From: Xanthobacteraceae bacterium
GTDB taxonomy: Bacteria; Pseudomonadota; Alphaproteobacteria; Rhizobiales; Xanthobacteraceae
DNA: 64,000 nucleotides
Assembly (NCBI GenBank): GCA_024508855.1
Contig: JANINJ010000107.1
Span: 62,001 to 126,000 of the forward strand
Direction: 5' to 3'
The notes under the pieces are model-generated. The model saw only the letters and a program-made list of their open reading frames with translations, made no database searches and was not told the DNA's origin. Position numbers and translations under genes: made by a program. Shown one piece after another: positions 1-9,160 of this stretch. Position 1 is the first letter of the stretch. The number at the start of each line of letters is the position of its first letter.

Positions 1-4
1 GTAT

Positions 5-694
5 TTGGCGCCGTTGTCGTTCACGGCTTCGACCAATGACGGAAGCCGGGAAATTAGCTTCCGGCCAACGAATCTGGTGATTGCCGGATGGGCCGGCCGC
101 GATGCGGATGCCATCGAACATCACATTCAGGAACTCGAAGCGATCGGCGTGCGGCGCCCGCGCGCAGTCCCTTTATTCTATCGGCTTTCCGCATCGCTTC
201 TCACGACGGCCCCGCACATCGAGGTCACTGGCAGCGATAGCAGCGGTGAGGCCGAGGCCGTTCTGATTCGGTGCGAGGATACGCTGTGGGTCGGCATCGG
301 CTCTGATCACACCGACCGCAAGGTCGAAACCTATGGCGTAACCGTATCAAAGCAGATCTGCGGCAAGCCGATAGGACCCCAGGTGTGGCGCTTCGCAGAC
401 GTCGAGCCCCATTGGGATGAGCTGATTCTCCGATCGCACGTGGTGAATGGCGGCGAGCGCAAGCTTTATCAGGAAGGCCTGCTGTCGAGCCTGCGCAATC
501 CGATGGACCTCGCTGCACGCTATGAAGCCGATGGAGGAAGTATCGTGAACGGAACAGCGATGCTTTGCGGTACCGTTCCGGTGCATAGCGGCTTCCAGCC
601 TTCGGAGCGGTTCGAAATCGAGCTTCATGATCCTGTACTGAAACGGTCCTTGAAACACGCCTATACAGTTTCCACACTGGCCATCGCCGATTGA
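5..694 (+). CDS. DUF2848 family protein (5' end possibly outside window)
   Basis: The 229-residue product resembles the DUF2848 family, whose function is not established; members are about 220 residues, so the gene is nearly or fully complete. The first candidate start is TTG at 5 (another TTG at 14), but no in-frame stop precedes it, so the true start may lie left of the window. No signal peptide or membrane segment is visible. The stop lies 14 bases before the cupin gene and a GntR regulator follows, so the three probably form one transcript for metabolism of a small organic acid; that role is inferred from context only. Confidence 0.7.
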   Translation: MAPLSFTASTNDGSREISFRPTNLVIAGWAGRDADAIEHHIQELEAIGVRRPRAVPLFYRLSASLLTTAPHIEVTGSDSSGEAEAVLIRCEDTLWVGIGSDHTDRKVETYGVTVSKQICGKPIGPQVWRFADVEPHWDELILRSHVVNGGERKLYQEGLLSSLRNPMDLAARYEADGGSIVNGTAMLCGTVPVHSGFQPSERFEIELHDPVLKRSLKHAYTVSTLAIAD

Positions 695-708
695 ACGGGA
701 GAATCAAA

Positions 709-1083
709 ATGCAGAAACCTCATCTCGAATTTCACAGCCTCGATCTCAACGAAGGCTGGGAAACTCCCCCTGGCTACCCTTCCGGTATCAAGCAGAAGAT
801 CATTGCCGGCGTTCTCGATGAGACCGGCAAGGCCGGCAACCGGACGCGGCTGCTGTCGTTCGAGCCCGGCGTTTACACGACCGATCCCTTCGTTCACGAG
901 TATTGGGAAGAAGTGTATCTGCTGTCCGGCGACCTGATCGTTGGCAACGACAAGAACGGAAACGGCGGAGAAAAGTTCACCGGGCCGACCTACGCCTGCC
1001 GACCGCCGGGCGCTTATCATGGTCCGTTCAAGTCCGAGAACGGATGCATGCTGCTCGAAACTCATTATTTCGCACCGAACTGA
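709..1083 (+). CDS. Single-domain cupin protein
   Basis: A 124-residue protein with one cupin barrel. Likely metal ligands are H63, E67 or E68 in the first motif (FVHEYWEEVYLLSGD) and H104 in the second (PPGAYHGPF). Such small cupins act as dioxygenases, isomerases or anti-sigma-type sensors; which applies here cannot be told. ATG 709 is preferred over TTG 691 because GGGAGA sits 6 bases upstream of it and the TTG would overlap the previous gene. Only 3 bases separate the stop from the GntR start, so co-transcription is likely. The protein has no signal peptide and should be cytoplasmic. Confidence 0.75.
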   Translation: MQKPHLEFHSLDLNEGWETPPGYPSGIKQKIIAGVLDETGKAGNRTRLLSFEPGVYTTDPFVHEYWEEVYLLSGDLIVGNDKNGNGGEKFTGPTYACRPPGAYHGPFKSENGCMLLETHYFAPN

Positions 1084-1086
1084 TCG

Positions 1087-1755
1087 ATGACGAGCCTCGA
1101 TGTATCGCGCACGACGCAACGGCCGGTGCCTCTGGTGGTGCAGGCCTACGAGGCGATCAAGCATCGTATCTTTACGGTTGCCTACGCGCCGGGCGCCTAT
1201 CTGAACGAGATTGCGATCTCGCGGGAGCTTGGCATCGGGCGCACGCCGGTGCATCTCGCATTGCATCGGCTCGCCAAAGAGGGGCTGGTCAACGTGATTC
1301 CGCGCAAGGGGGTGATCGTTCGACCGGTCTCGCTCGACGAAGTCGCGCAAATCATCGAAGCGCGCCTGGTCAACGAGACTTATTGCGCCACGCTCGCGAC
1401 ACGCCGGGTGACGCGCGCGGACCTGGAGGCGCCGAAGGCGATCTTGTCGAAGGCGCAAGCGGAAATCGATGCCGGAACCGGCGTCGAGGAGTTGATGCGT
1501 CTCGATCAAGCCTTCCATAGCTGGATCGCCAAAATGTCGGGAAACCCGATATTGGCCGAACTGTTGTCGAATTTACAGGACCGCGCCGCGCGCTTCTGGT
1601 TTCTCTCGCTCAGCGAGGGCCACCATCCGCAACAGGTGCAGCGAGAACATCTCGACCTGTTGCAGGCGATCGCGTCAAAGGACGAAACGCAAGCCGCCAA
1701 CATGGCACGCGCGCATATCGAATCGTTCCGCAATACAATCTTACGCGTTCTTTGA
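1087..1755 (+). CDS. GntR family transcriptional regulator, FCD-type
   Basis: The 222-residue product has an N-terminal winged helix (about residues 10-75, with the recognition region ISRELGIGRTPVHLALHRLAKEG split over it) and an all-helical FCD effector domain (about 80-215). FCD regulators usually bind a carboxylate ligand through a metal and repress the neighbouring catabolic genes. It is the third gene of the DUF2848-cupin-GntR set, starts 3 bases after the cupin stop, and is likely to control that set or genes left of the window. The target and ligand are unknown. Confidence 0.88.
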   Translation: MTSLDVSRTTQRPVPLVVQAYEAIKHRIFTVAYAPGAYLNEIAISRELGIGRTPVHLALHRLAKEGLVNVIPRKGVIVRPVSLDEVAQIIEARLVNETYCATLATRRVTRADLEAPKAILSKAQAEIDAGTGVEELMRLDQAFHSWIAKMSGNPILAELLSNLQDRAARFWFLSLSEGHHPQQVQREHLDLLQAIASKDETQAANMARAHIESFRNTILRVL

Positions 1756-1874
1756 AACAATCACGGACTTGGGTGACGCGGCAAAGAGCCTTATCTCTGC
1801 CTGGATGAAGGCTTCCCTATCCGCAACATTCAATGGTCAGACAGGACGTCGCGTCCGGACAGATGTCGCTATAA

Positions 1875-2648
1875 TCACTCCGCCGCTTCCGCCAGGTCGT
1901 CGATCTCCTTGTTGTAGTCGTACACGACACGACCGTAGGGCAACGTCAAATCCGCGAGGAAATGTTTGGCGCCGATCACGCGGCGCACCGGAAAATCGGC
2001 AACCGGTGCGTTGACGTGAGGAACGAGATGCAACCGGCCCGGGCCGAACCACGATCCCTTCACCGTGATATCGGTAAGATTGATGGCAACGAGTTGAGCT
2101 ACCTCGGCGCGACCGTCGACTCCCGGAATCAATTTCAGGTTGATCTGGGTCTTGGATAACGCAGCAAGCGTAGCGTCGTCATTGCCGGCCTGTGCTCCGT
2201 GCTTGTAGCCCATGGTTCCCATAGCGACGAATTGGCCAGCGTATTCGAGCGTCCCGGTCAGAGTATCCTTGACGATCTCGAGTTTCGGATGCGCATACTT
2301 CTTGGGGAATCCCCAAATCTCTCGACCGGCAGCAATCGGCGGATCGTCGTCGAGATACATTTGCGAAACGAAATTGACTTCCTCGCCGTTCAAGCGCGCC
2401 GGGATTATGAGGCCGGACTCGGTATAGCTGCCGAAACCGGATGAATCCGGCATCTTGATCCATTCGTAATGCACAAGCGGTTGCTCGATCGGCTCCAGCG
2501 GCTCGGGTAGACCGGCGCGGATCAAATCGGGATCGGTCTCATAGGTGATGACAAGAAACTCACGATCGATGAACCGATACGGCCCCGCCGGATAGCTCGG
2601 ACCGGCAGCAGGCATCGAAGGAATCTTGAGAATGTTCGCCTTGCGCAT
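1875..2648 (-). CDS. adc: Acetoacetate decarboxylase family protein
   Basis: At 257 residues this matches the acetoacetate decarboxylase family, which splits acetoacetate to acetone and CO2 through a lysine Schiff base. The active-site segment REIWGFPKK is intact, with K116/K117 corresponding to the paired lysines of the clostridial enzyme, and E77 lies in the conserved TESG segment. It starts 11 bases after the stop of the 3-hydroxybutyrate dehydrogenase gene, so the two are surely co-transcribed and would convert 3-hydroxybutyrate to acetoacetate and then acetone. Some family members act on other beta-keto acids, so the substrate is a strong inference rather than proven. Confidence 0.9.
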   Translation of the reverse strand: MRKANILKIPSMPAAGPSYPAGPYRFIDREFLVITYETDPDLIRAGLPEPLEPIEQPLVHYEWIKMPDSSGFGSYTESGLIIPARLNGEEVNFVSQMYLDDDPPIAAGREIWGFPKKYAHPKLEIVKDTLTGTLEYAGQFVAMGTMGYKHGAQAGNDDATLAALSKTQINLKLIPGVDGRAEVAQLVAINLTDITVKGSWFGPGRLHLVPHVNAPVADFPVRRVIGAKHFLADLTLPYGRVVYDYNKEIDDLAEAAE

Positions 2649-2659
2649 GGGAAATTCCT

Positions 2660-3442
2660 TTAGTGCGCGGTCCAGCCGCCATCGACGGGCAACGTGGTGC
2701 CGGTAATTGACTTTGCAGAATCGGTGCAGAGGAACGAGACAACGTCCGACAGTTCTTCAACGGTGACAAAGCGCTTGGTCGGCTGAGCCGCGAGCAGCAC
2801 ATCGGAGATCACCTGCTGCTCGGTGATACCGCGAGCTTTCGCCTGCTCCGGAATCTGCTTTTCGACCAGCGGCGTCATCACGTAGCCCGGGCAGACGGCG
2901 TTCACGGTGATACCGTGTTCGGCGACTTCAAGCGCGACGGTTTTGGTCAAGCCGGCGATGCCGTGTTTGGCCGCAACATAAGCCGACTTGAATGGCGATG
3001 CGACCAGGGCGTGTGCGGAAGCGATGTTGACGATACGGCCCCAGCCGTTCTTCTTCATCACCGGAACAGCAGCGCGCGTGGTATGAAAGGCGCTAGACAG
3101 GTTGATTGCGATAATGGCATCCCATTTCGCGACCGGGAATTCCTCGACCGGCGCGACATACTGAATGCCGGCATTATTGACAACGATGTCGACGCCGCCG
3201 AACTCGCTTTCCGCCTGCGCGACCATCTGTTCGATCTCGTCCGGCTTGGTCATGTCTGCCGGATTGTAGAGAACCTTGATATTGTGGCCGTTCGCGATCT
3301 CCTCGCGAATGCTCTCGATTTCATTCGCGTCACCAAAGCCATTGAGCATGACGTTGACGCCGTCTGCGGCCAGCTTGCGCGCAATCGAGAGACCAATGCC
3401 GCTGGTCGAACCGGTGACAATGGCAGATTTTCCGGAGAGCAT
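2660..3442 (-). CDS. bdhA: 3-hydroxybutyrate dehydrogenase
   Basis: A 260-residue classical short-chain dehydrogenase. The nucleotide-binding motif GSTSGIG is at 11-17, NNAG at 89-92, and the catalytic set is N114, S142, Y155 and K159. Overall sequence matches bacterial D-3-hydroxybutyrate dehydrogenases, which oxidise 3-hydroxybutyrate to acetoacetate with NAD in polyhydroxybutyrate turnover. It is first in a two-gene operon with adc and is divergent from the patatin-like gene, which is consistent with lipid or storage-polymer metabolism. Cytoplasmic. Confidence 0.92.
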   Translation of the reverse strand: MLSGKSAIVTGSTSGIGLSIARKLAADGVNVMLNGFGDANEIESIREEIANGHNIKVLYNPADMTKPDEIEQMVAQAESEFGGVDIVVNNAGIQYVAPVEEFPVAKWDAIIAINLSSAFHTTRAAVPVMKKNGWGRIVNIASAHALVASPFKSAYVAAKHGIAGLTKTVALEVAEHGITVNAVCPGYVMTPLVEKQIPEQAKARGITEQQVISDVLLAAQPTKRFVTVEELSDVVSFLCTDSAKSITGTTLPVDGGWTAH

Positions 3443-3675
3443 TGAGATAACCGATCTTTGACGCTGCTATCTCCCTGCGGCTCGGCGTCGGCAGCCTCGA
3501 CGGAGCGGCGATCGATCACCAACAGCTACCGGCCTTCCTTGACAGCGATGTGAAGGGAATATTCTGGAGCGATGAATGCTAGCTGCGGGATTCAGATACC
3601 CGGTGTCACAACAGCGTCACCGCTTCCCACAATTGTGCGATCGAACACTAACGATCTGGTCAAAGGGGCAGGCCT

Positions 3676-4836
3676 ATGGACGCACGTACGCCGGACGCAA
3701 GTACTTCACCCGAGTTTCGCGGCTGGCGCCCCGATCGCTGCGAACGCGTTGCACTGGTCTTCCAGGGCGGTGGCGCACTCGGTGCTTATCAGGCGGGCGT
3801 CTACCAGGCGCTGCATGAGGAAGGCATCGAGCCGGACTGGGTTTGCGGCGTATCGATTGGTGCCATTAATTCGGCGATCATCGCCGGCAATCCTCCTGAA
3901 AGGCGTCTCGAAAGACTCCGCGAGTTTTGGGAGACCATCACGGCCCGCAGGGTGTGGGCCTACACGCCCGACGGCGACATCTATCGAAAGGCTCGCAATT
4001 TCACCAGTTCGATGATGACCTCGACGCTCGGCCAGCCCGGCTTCTTCAAGCCGCATAGCGTCAATCCGTGGTTCAGTCCGGCGGGTGCAATGACTGCAAC
4101 CAGTTATTACGATAGCTCGCCGCTACGCCGGACGTTGCTCGATCTCGTCGACTTCGACCTCATCAACGCCCGCAAAATGCACTTCGCCGTCGGTGCCGTT
4201 AATGTTCTGTCCGGTAACTTCATCTATTTCGACAACAAGCGTGAAGTGATCGGGCCGGAGCATGTCATGGCTTCCGGCGCGCTGCCGCCCGCTCTGCCGA
4301 TGGTCAAGATCGGCACGGATTATTTCTGGGATGGCGGCATCGTTTCCAACACGCCGCTTCAGCATCTTCTTGATCAGGACGACAAGCTGAATTCGCTGGT
4401 ATTTCAGGTCGACTTGTTCAGCGCACGCGGCGCGTTGCCCCGCGATATCCAGGAGGTGATGTCCCGCCACAAGGACATCGTCTATTCCTCGCGCACGCGG
4501 CATAATACCGATGTCTATAAGGTCATGAACAATCTAAAGGCGGATCTCTACAAGGCCTTGCGCCGCGTGCCCGATGATCAGCTGACCGACCACGAACGCC
4601 GGCTTCTCAACGATTATGCGGCTCTACCGGAAATCACCATTCTGCAGATGATCTATCAGCAGAAGGCCTACGAAGGAGATTCAAAAGACTACGAATTCTC
4701 CTCGACCTCAATGCGCGAGCATTGGGATAGCGGACTTGAAGATACCCGCCGAACCTTGAAACGACGGGACTGGCTGACGCTGCCAGATACGGGCATGGGT
4801 ATTGTCGTCCACGACGTTCATCGCGAGAGGGATTGA
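3676..4836 (+). CDS. Patatin-like phospholipase with DUF3734 C-terminus
   Basis: The 386-residue protein carries the patatin oxyanion motif GGGALG (31-36), the nucleophile motif GVSIG with S60, and the dyad Asp in DGG (D219). The region after about residue 260 matches the DUF3734 extension found in bacterial patatins near bdhA. It should be a serine acyl hydrolase acting on lipid or short-chain polyester. Start ATG 3676 follows AAAGGGG with good spacing. No signal peptide is visible. It is divergent from bdhA-adc; a shared intergenic control region (3443-3675) is likely. Whether it is a polyhydroxybutyrate depolymerase or phospholipase cannot be decided here. Confidence 0.88.
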   Translation: MDARTPDASTSPEFRGWRPDRCERVALVFQGGGALGAYQAGVYQALHEEGIEPDWVCGVSIGAINSAIIAGNPPERRLERLREFWETITARRVWAYTPDGDIYRKARNFTSSMMTSTLGQPGFFKPHSVNPWFSPAGAMTATSYYDSSPLRRTLLDLVDFDLINARKMHFAVGAVNVLSGNFIYFDNKREVIGPEHVMASGALPPALPMVKIGTDYFWDGGIVSNTPLQHLLDQDDKLNSLVFQVDLFSARGALPRDIQEVMSRHKDIVYSSRTRHNTDVYKVMNNLKADLYKALRRVPDDQLTDHERRLLNDYAALPEITILQMIYQQKAYEGDSKDYEFSSTSMREHWDSGLEDTRRTLKRRDWLTLPDTGMGIVVHDVHRERD

Positions 4837-5136
4837 GCGAGCAAGCGGACGGTAGACAAACCGACCGTCCCACAGCCGCGCCATAAGCTTATCACGTAGG
4901 GCGCTCCGCACACGCACATAGCTGACGATTTTGTAGCTCACGTTATAGCGACACTCGTAGCTGACGCAGCGATGACCTGTCCGATAACATGAAACGTACG
5001 GAATCCATTCGGTAACGGACGACCGCGTTGGAAGGCCAGGCCAGATCCGCAAAGCGGCTTCATTGGGGGATGCTTTAAGCGGCCAAAGGCTGCCTTTTAG
5101 GTCGCAAATCAACCGGGATACCCGTACATTGGTCGT
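4837..5136. other. Intergenic region with inverted repeat and degenerate TAGCTGACG repeats
   Basis: No gene is supported in this 300-base stretch. It holds an inverted repeat with 7-base arms, GGACGGT at 4847-4853 and ACCGTCC at 4864-4870, just after the patatin stop; it lacks a T-run, so it could be a terminator remnant or an operator. At 4919-4969 are units starting TAGC (TAGCTGACG, TAGCTCACG, TAGCGACAC, TAGCTGACG) about 12-15 bases apart. They lie about 170-220 bases upstream of the monooxygenase start. Confidence 0.45.
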
Positions 5137-6159
5137 ATGAAGAAGATCGGCTTTCTCTCGTTCGGGCACTGGACGCCCTCGTCGCAATCACAAACTCGTT
5201 CAGCCGCGGATACCCTGCTGCAATCCATAGAGCTCGCCGTCGCGGCAGAAGAACTTGGAGCGGACGGGGCCTATTTCCGGGTCCATCACTTCGCGCGTCA
5301 GCTGGCTTCGCCTTTTCCCTTGCTGGCTGCCGTCGGTGCAAGGACCAGCCGCATCGAGATCGGCACGGCGGTCATCGACATGCGCTACGAGAACCCGCTC
5401 TACATGACCGAGGACGCGGGAGCCGCCGATCTGATCGCCGGCGGTCGGCTGCAACTCGGTATCAGTCGCGGCTCACCCGAACAGGTGATCGAGGGCTGGC
5501 GATATTTCGGTTATCAACCGGCTGAAGGCCAGACTGACGCCGAGATGGGCCGTCGACATGCGGAGGTCTTCCTGGACCTCTTGCGGGGCCAAGGTTTCGC
5601 GCAGCCCAATCCGCAGCCCATGTTTCCAAATCCACCCGGCCTGTTGCGCCTCGAACCCTATTCCGAAGGCCTGCGCGAGCGCATCTGGTGGGGTGCCAGC
5701 TCCAACGCCACCGCAATCTGGGCGGCAAAACTCGGAATGAACTTGCAGAGTTCCACGCTCAAGAACGACGAAACCGGCGAAGCTTTTCATGTGCAGCAAG
5801 CAGCCCAGATCCGGGCCTACCGCGCCGCCTGGAAGGAGGCCGGCCATACCCGCGAACCGCGGGTCTCGGTCAGCCGCAGCATCTTCGCGATCATGGACGA
5901 TCGCGATCGCGCTTATTTCGGTTCCGGACGCGAGGACGAAGACCAGATCGGGTTTATCGACCCGCAGACCCGGGCGATCTTCGGCCGCAGCTATGCCGCA
6001 GAGCCGGACGTCCTTATCGAACAGCTAAAGAATGACGAAGCTATCGCCGAGGCCGACACCCTGCTCCTGACCATCCCCAACCAGTTGGGCGTGGCCTACA
6101 ACGCGCATGTGATCGAAGCGATTCTGTCTCATATCGCTCCCGCCCTCGGCTGGCGCTGA
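5137..6159 (+). CDS. LLM class flavin-dependent oxidoreductase
   Basis: A 340-residue member of the bacterial luciferase-like TIM-barrel family, which uses reduced FMN or F420 to oxygenate or dehydrogenate small molecules. The N-terminal strand (KIGFLSFGHW), the segment RVHHFARQLASPFPLLAAV and the IEIGTAVIDMRYENPLY strand are typical of the alkanal monooxygenase-like group. No transporter or reductase neighbour points to a substrate. Start ATG 5137 has only a weak ribosome binding site, but length fits the family. It is followed 34 bases later by the GreA/GreB-like gene. Confidence 0.87.
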   Translation: MKKIGFLSFGHWTPSSQSQTRSAADTLLQSIELAVAAEELGADGAYFRVHHFARQLASPFPLLAAVGARTSRIEIGTAVIDMRYENPLYMTEDAGAADLIAGGRLQLGISRGSPEQVIEGWRYFGYQPAEGQTDAEMGRRHAEVFLDLLRGQGFAQPNPQPMFPNPPGLLRLEPYSEGLRERIWWGASSNATAIWAAKLGMNLQSSTLKNDETGEAFHVQQAAQIRAYRAAWKEAGHTREPRVSVSRSIFAIMDDRDRAYFGSGREDEDQIGFIDPQTRAIFGRSYAAEPDVLIEQLKNDEAIAEADTLLLTIPNQLGVAYNAHVIEAILSHIAPALGWR

Positions 6160-6193
6160 CGCCACTGCCTTCAAATCTAAAGGGAGCTCCGAC

Positions 6194-6676
6194 TTGAGCG
6201 TTGCCTTCACCAAGGAAGATAGTGCGGAAACTGCGTCGGAGACTCTCCTCCCCGACCGGCCGGTTTCACCTCATCCAAACTTGGTTACGGAAGCAGGCCT
6301 GAAGGCTCTGGAATTTCAGCTCGATCAGGCCCGCGAAGCGTACGAGACCGCGCAAGAGATCGAGGACGTCAATGAGCGACGGCGGCAAGCGGCAATCCCC
6401 TTGCGCGACATGCGCTACTTTGCGGCGAGAGTTCGTACGGCCCAGGTCATCGCCGATCCTGCGTCAACCGACACGGTTGCCTTTGGGAGTACGGTGACCT
6501 TCGAGCGAGACGATGGACGCGTGCAGACTTATCGCATCGTAGGAGAGGACGAAGCGGATCCCAAGGCCGGTTCCATTTCCTTCGCATCTCCGGTCGCAAA
6601 ACTCCTTTTGGGCAAGGCGGTTGGAGATGAGGTCGGCGCATCCGGTCAAGGTCTGGAGATCATTTCGATCTCGTAA
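6194..6676 (+). CDS. GreA/GreB-like transcription elongation factor
   Basis: The 160-residue product has an N-terminal coiled coil (about residues 30-80) and the C-terminal FKBP-like domain of GreA/GreB (about 85-160), where VAFGSTVTFE and the SPVAKLLLGKAVGDEV segment are diagnostic. TTG 6194 follows AGGGAG with good spacing. The acidic tip motif that GreA uses to coordinate the RNA-cleaving Mg2+ (D and E in GDLSENAEY) is not seen; the corresponding stretch reads NERRRQAAIPLRDMRYF. It may bind the RNA polymerase secondary channel without stimulating cleavage, as Rnk or Gfh1 do. That functional point is an inference. Confidence 0.82.
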   Translation: MSVAFTKEDSAETASETLLPDRPVSPHPNLVTEAGLKALEFQLDQAREAYETAQEIEDVNERRRQAAIPLRDMRYFAARVRTAQVIADPASTDTVAFGSTVTFERDDGRVQTYRIVGEDEADPKAGSISFASPVAKLLLGKAVGDEVGASGQGLEIISIS

Positions 6677-6709
6677 TTCGTCCCGCACCACATGTCGCCG
6701 ATCCGTTGC

Positions 6710-9043
6710 TTATCGAAGCTCGCGCGCCGCGGCGACCATGTTTATAAGTGCCGGCCGTACTTCCTCCCACTTCCGCGTTTTCAAACCGCAATCAGGATTG
6801 ACCCAAAGCTGCGAGTCCGACAGACGCTGACGGGCCAGTGTCAGCAACTGTTTCATCTCTTCGGGTGCAGGAACGCGTGGCGAATGAATATCGTAGACGC
6901 CCGGACCGATCTCATTGGGATACTTGTAGCTCTTGAAGGCGTCGAGCAGTTCCATCTTGGAGCGTGAAGTTTCGATCGAGATGACGTCCGCATCCATCGC
7001 AGCGATAGCGTCGATGATGTCGTTGAACTCCGAATAACACATGTGCGTGTGGATTTGCGTCGTGTCGTCGACGGCTGACGAGCAGAGGCGAAAGCTATCG
7101 ACGGTCCAGTCGAGATATGCCTTCCATCCCGCACGGCGCAGCGGTAATCCTTCGCGCAGCGCCGCTTCGTCGATCTGAATCATCCGTGCACCGGCCTTTT
7201 CAAGGTCGATCACCTCGTCGCGAATCGCCAGCGCGATCTGGCGACAGGCCTCGCTGCGCGGAATGTCATCGCGAACGAATGACCAGTTCAGAATTGTCAC
7301 CGGTCCGGTCAACATGGCTTTCATCGGCTTGTCAGTCAGAGACTGCGCATAGCGCCACCACTCGACCGTCATCGGCTGCGGTCGCGTGACATCGCCGAAC
7401 AGGATCGGCGGACGCACGTAGCGCGAGCCGTAGGACTGAACCCAACCGTGCTTAGTGAAGGTAAAGCCCGAAAGCTGTTCGCCAAAATACTGCACCATAT
7501 CGTTGCGCTCGAACTCGCCGTGCACAAGGACATCGAGTCCGATTTCCTCCTGCCAGCGCACCGTGCGTGCAGTCTCCTGCCTGAGAAACTCCCGATACTG
7601 CGTATCACTCAACGTTCCACGCGTATGAGCGGCACGGGCATTGCGGACCTCCGCGGTCTGCGGGAACGATCCGATAGTTGTAGTCGGGAATGCTGGAAGG
7701 CCGAAGCTTGCCCGCTGAACCCTAACCCGTTCGGCGAACGGGCTTCCGCGCCGTCGCATAGCCTCGTCGATCGCAGTGACCCGCCGAGCCAGGTCGGCGT
7801 TGTGAATCTTCGTCGAAGTTTCCCGTGCCACTGCCGCCTGGTCGGCTTCGGCAAGCGCATCTACAACACTCTCGCGGCCCATCGTCAGCGCACGGCTCAG
7901 CGTTGCAAGCTCACTGATCTTCTGTACAGAGAACGCAAGCCAGCTTTTAACATCTAGATCGAGATGGTCCTCAAGTTCCAGATCGATCGGAACGTGAAGC
8001 AGCGAGCATGACGGCGCGATTTGAATGCGCTCCCGGCCCAGGTTCTTCACCGCAAAATCGAGGCGGTCAAGCATTGCAGTGAGATCGGCACGCCAAACAT
8101 TACGGCCATCGATCATACCCAACGAGACAACGATATCCTTGGATATCTTAGCAATCAGCGCGTCCAGTTGCTCCGGTGCGCGCGCCAGATCAACATGAAG
8201 ACCGGCCACCGGCAACGAAAGTGCCGTCTCCAGATTGTCGGCCAGCGCCCCAAAATAGGTCGCCAGCATGATTTTGATGCCAGGAACGTTGGCCGCAATC
8301 TCGGCATAGGTATGGCGCAACGCCGCTCGCGTTGCATCGTCCAGATCGAGGACGAGACAGGGCTCATCGATCTGGATCCACTCGGCACCGCACTTCGAGA
8401 GTTCGCGCAACACTTCGACATAGACCTGCAGCAGGCCATCCAACAATGTCAGCGGGTTGAATGCCGGATCCGCGCTTTTGCCGAGCTTGAGGAACGTCAC
8501 CGGCCCGATCAGTACCGGACGCGTTTGATAACCGAGGCTTTTCGCTTCTTCATATTCCTCAATCGGCTTTCGCGAGGCGAGCTGGAAAACCTGATCCCGG
8601 TGAAATTCTGGGACCATATAGTGGTAGTTGGTATCAAACCACTTGGTCATCTCCTGTGCCGGCGCACCTTGCACTTGATCATGATGATGGCCATGAGCGC
8701 AGCCATCGTCATGCGCCTTGCCCTCCGCGCCACGCGCCATGGCGAAATAAGTTGCAAGCGAAACCCGCCCACCCTTCCAACCGTAGATATCGGGAATGGC
8801 GCCGACCATCACACTGGTATCGAGGACCTGGTCATAGAGCGAGAAATCGTTCGACGGGATCACGCTGACGCCGAGTGATTTCTGTCGCGCCCAGTTCGCG
8901 GCGCGTAGCGCGGCTGCCGTCTCAAGCAAGGATTTTTCATCGGAAGTGCCGGCCCAGAAGCTTTCGAGCGCGAATTTCAATTCGCGACGCGGTCCGATTC
9001 GCGGTGTGCCGAGCGTGGCAACGGGAAGCAAGGAAGCAGTCAT
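6710..9043 (-). CDS. metE: 5-methyltetrahydropteroyltriglutamate--homocysteine methyltransferase (B12-independent methionine synthase)
   Basis: MetE transfers a methyl group from methyltetrahydrofolate polyglutamate to homocysteine without cobalamin, the last step of methionine synthesis. The 777-residue product (family about 750-790) has both barrels. The zinc ligands are H667, C669, E691 and C752, each exactly 26 residues after E. coli H641, C643, E665 and C726. An open frame continues upstream to 9184 but that part is riboswitch leader; ATG 9041-9043 has AAGAGG upstream and starts the conserved protein. A His-rich insert near residue 130 (HGHHHDQ) is a lineage-type insertion. Expression should fall when B12 is plentiful. 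Confidence 0.97.
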   Translation of the reverse strand: MTASLLPVATLGTPRIGPRRELKFALESFWAGTSDEKSLLETAAALRAANWARQKSLGVSVIPSNDFSLYDQVLDTSVMVGAIPDIYGWKGGRVSLATYFAMARGAEGKAHDDGCAHGHHHDQVQGAPAQEMTKWFDTNYHYMVPEFHRDQVFQLASRKPIEEYEEAKSLGYQTRPVLIGPVTFLKLGKSADPAFNPLTLLDGLLQVYVEVLRELSKCGAEWIQIDEPCLVLDLDDATRAALRHTYAEIAANVPGIKIMLATYFGALADNLETALSLPVAGLHVDLARAPEQLDALIAKISKDIVVSLGMIDGRNVWRADLTAMLDRLDFAVKNLGRERIQIAPSCSLLHVPIDLELEDHLDLDVKSWLAFSVQKISELATLSRALTMGRESVVDALAEADQAAVARETSTKIHNADLARRVTAIDEAMRRRGSPFAERVRVQRASFGLPAFPTTTIGSFPQTAEVRNARAAHTRGTLSDTQYREFLRQETARTVRWQEEIGLDVLVHGEFERNDMVQYFGEQLSGFTFTKHGWVQSYGSRYVRPPILFGDVTRPQPMTVEWWRYAQSLTDKPMKAMLTGPVTILNWSFVRDDIPRSEACRQIALAIRDEVIDLEKAGARMIQIDEAALREGLPLRRAGWKAYLDWTVDSFRLCSSAVDDTTQIHTHMCYSEFNDIIDAIAAMDADVISIETSRSKMELLDAFKSYKYPNEIGPGVYDIHSPRVPAPEEMKQLLTLARQRLSDSQLWVNPDCGLKTRKWEEVRPALINMVAAARELR

Positions 9044-9077
9044 GGCTTTAACCTCTTGGTTAAGGACAAAGGCCATG
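9041..9077 (-). promoter_or_regulatory. Hairpin enclosing the metE ribosome binding site and start codon
   Basis: On the minus strand CATGGC (9077-9072) can pair with GCCATG (9046-9041), which contains the metE start codon, and TTAACC (9063-9058) with GGTTAA (9053-9048), leaving a 4-base loop AAGA. The ribosome binding site AAGAGG spans the loop and stem. An 8-versus-1-base internal loop separates the two stems. This would hide the initiation region and is a candidate expression platform for the upstream riboswitch. Confidence 0.6.
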
Positions 9078-9160
9078 GCGGACGCATGCAAATGTGATGT
9101 CGCATAGGCGACAACGACGCAGCGAACCACCGGGACACCCCGCCCATGGACGAATATGTT

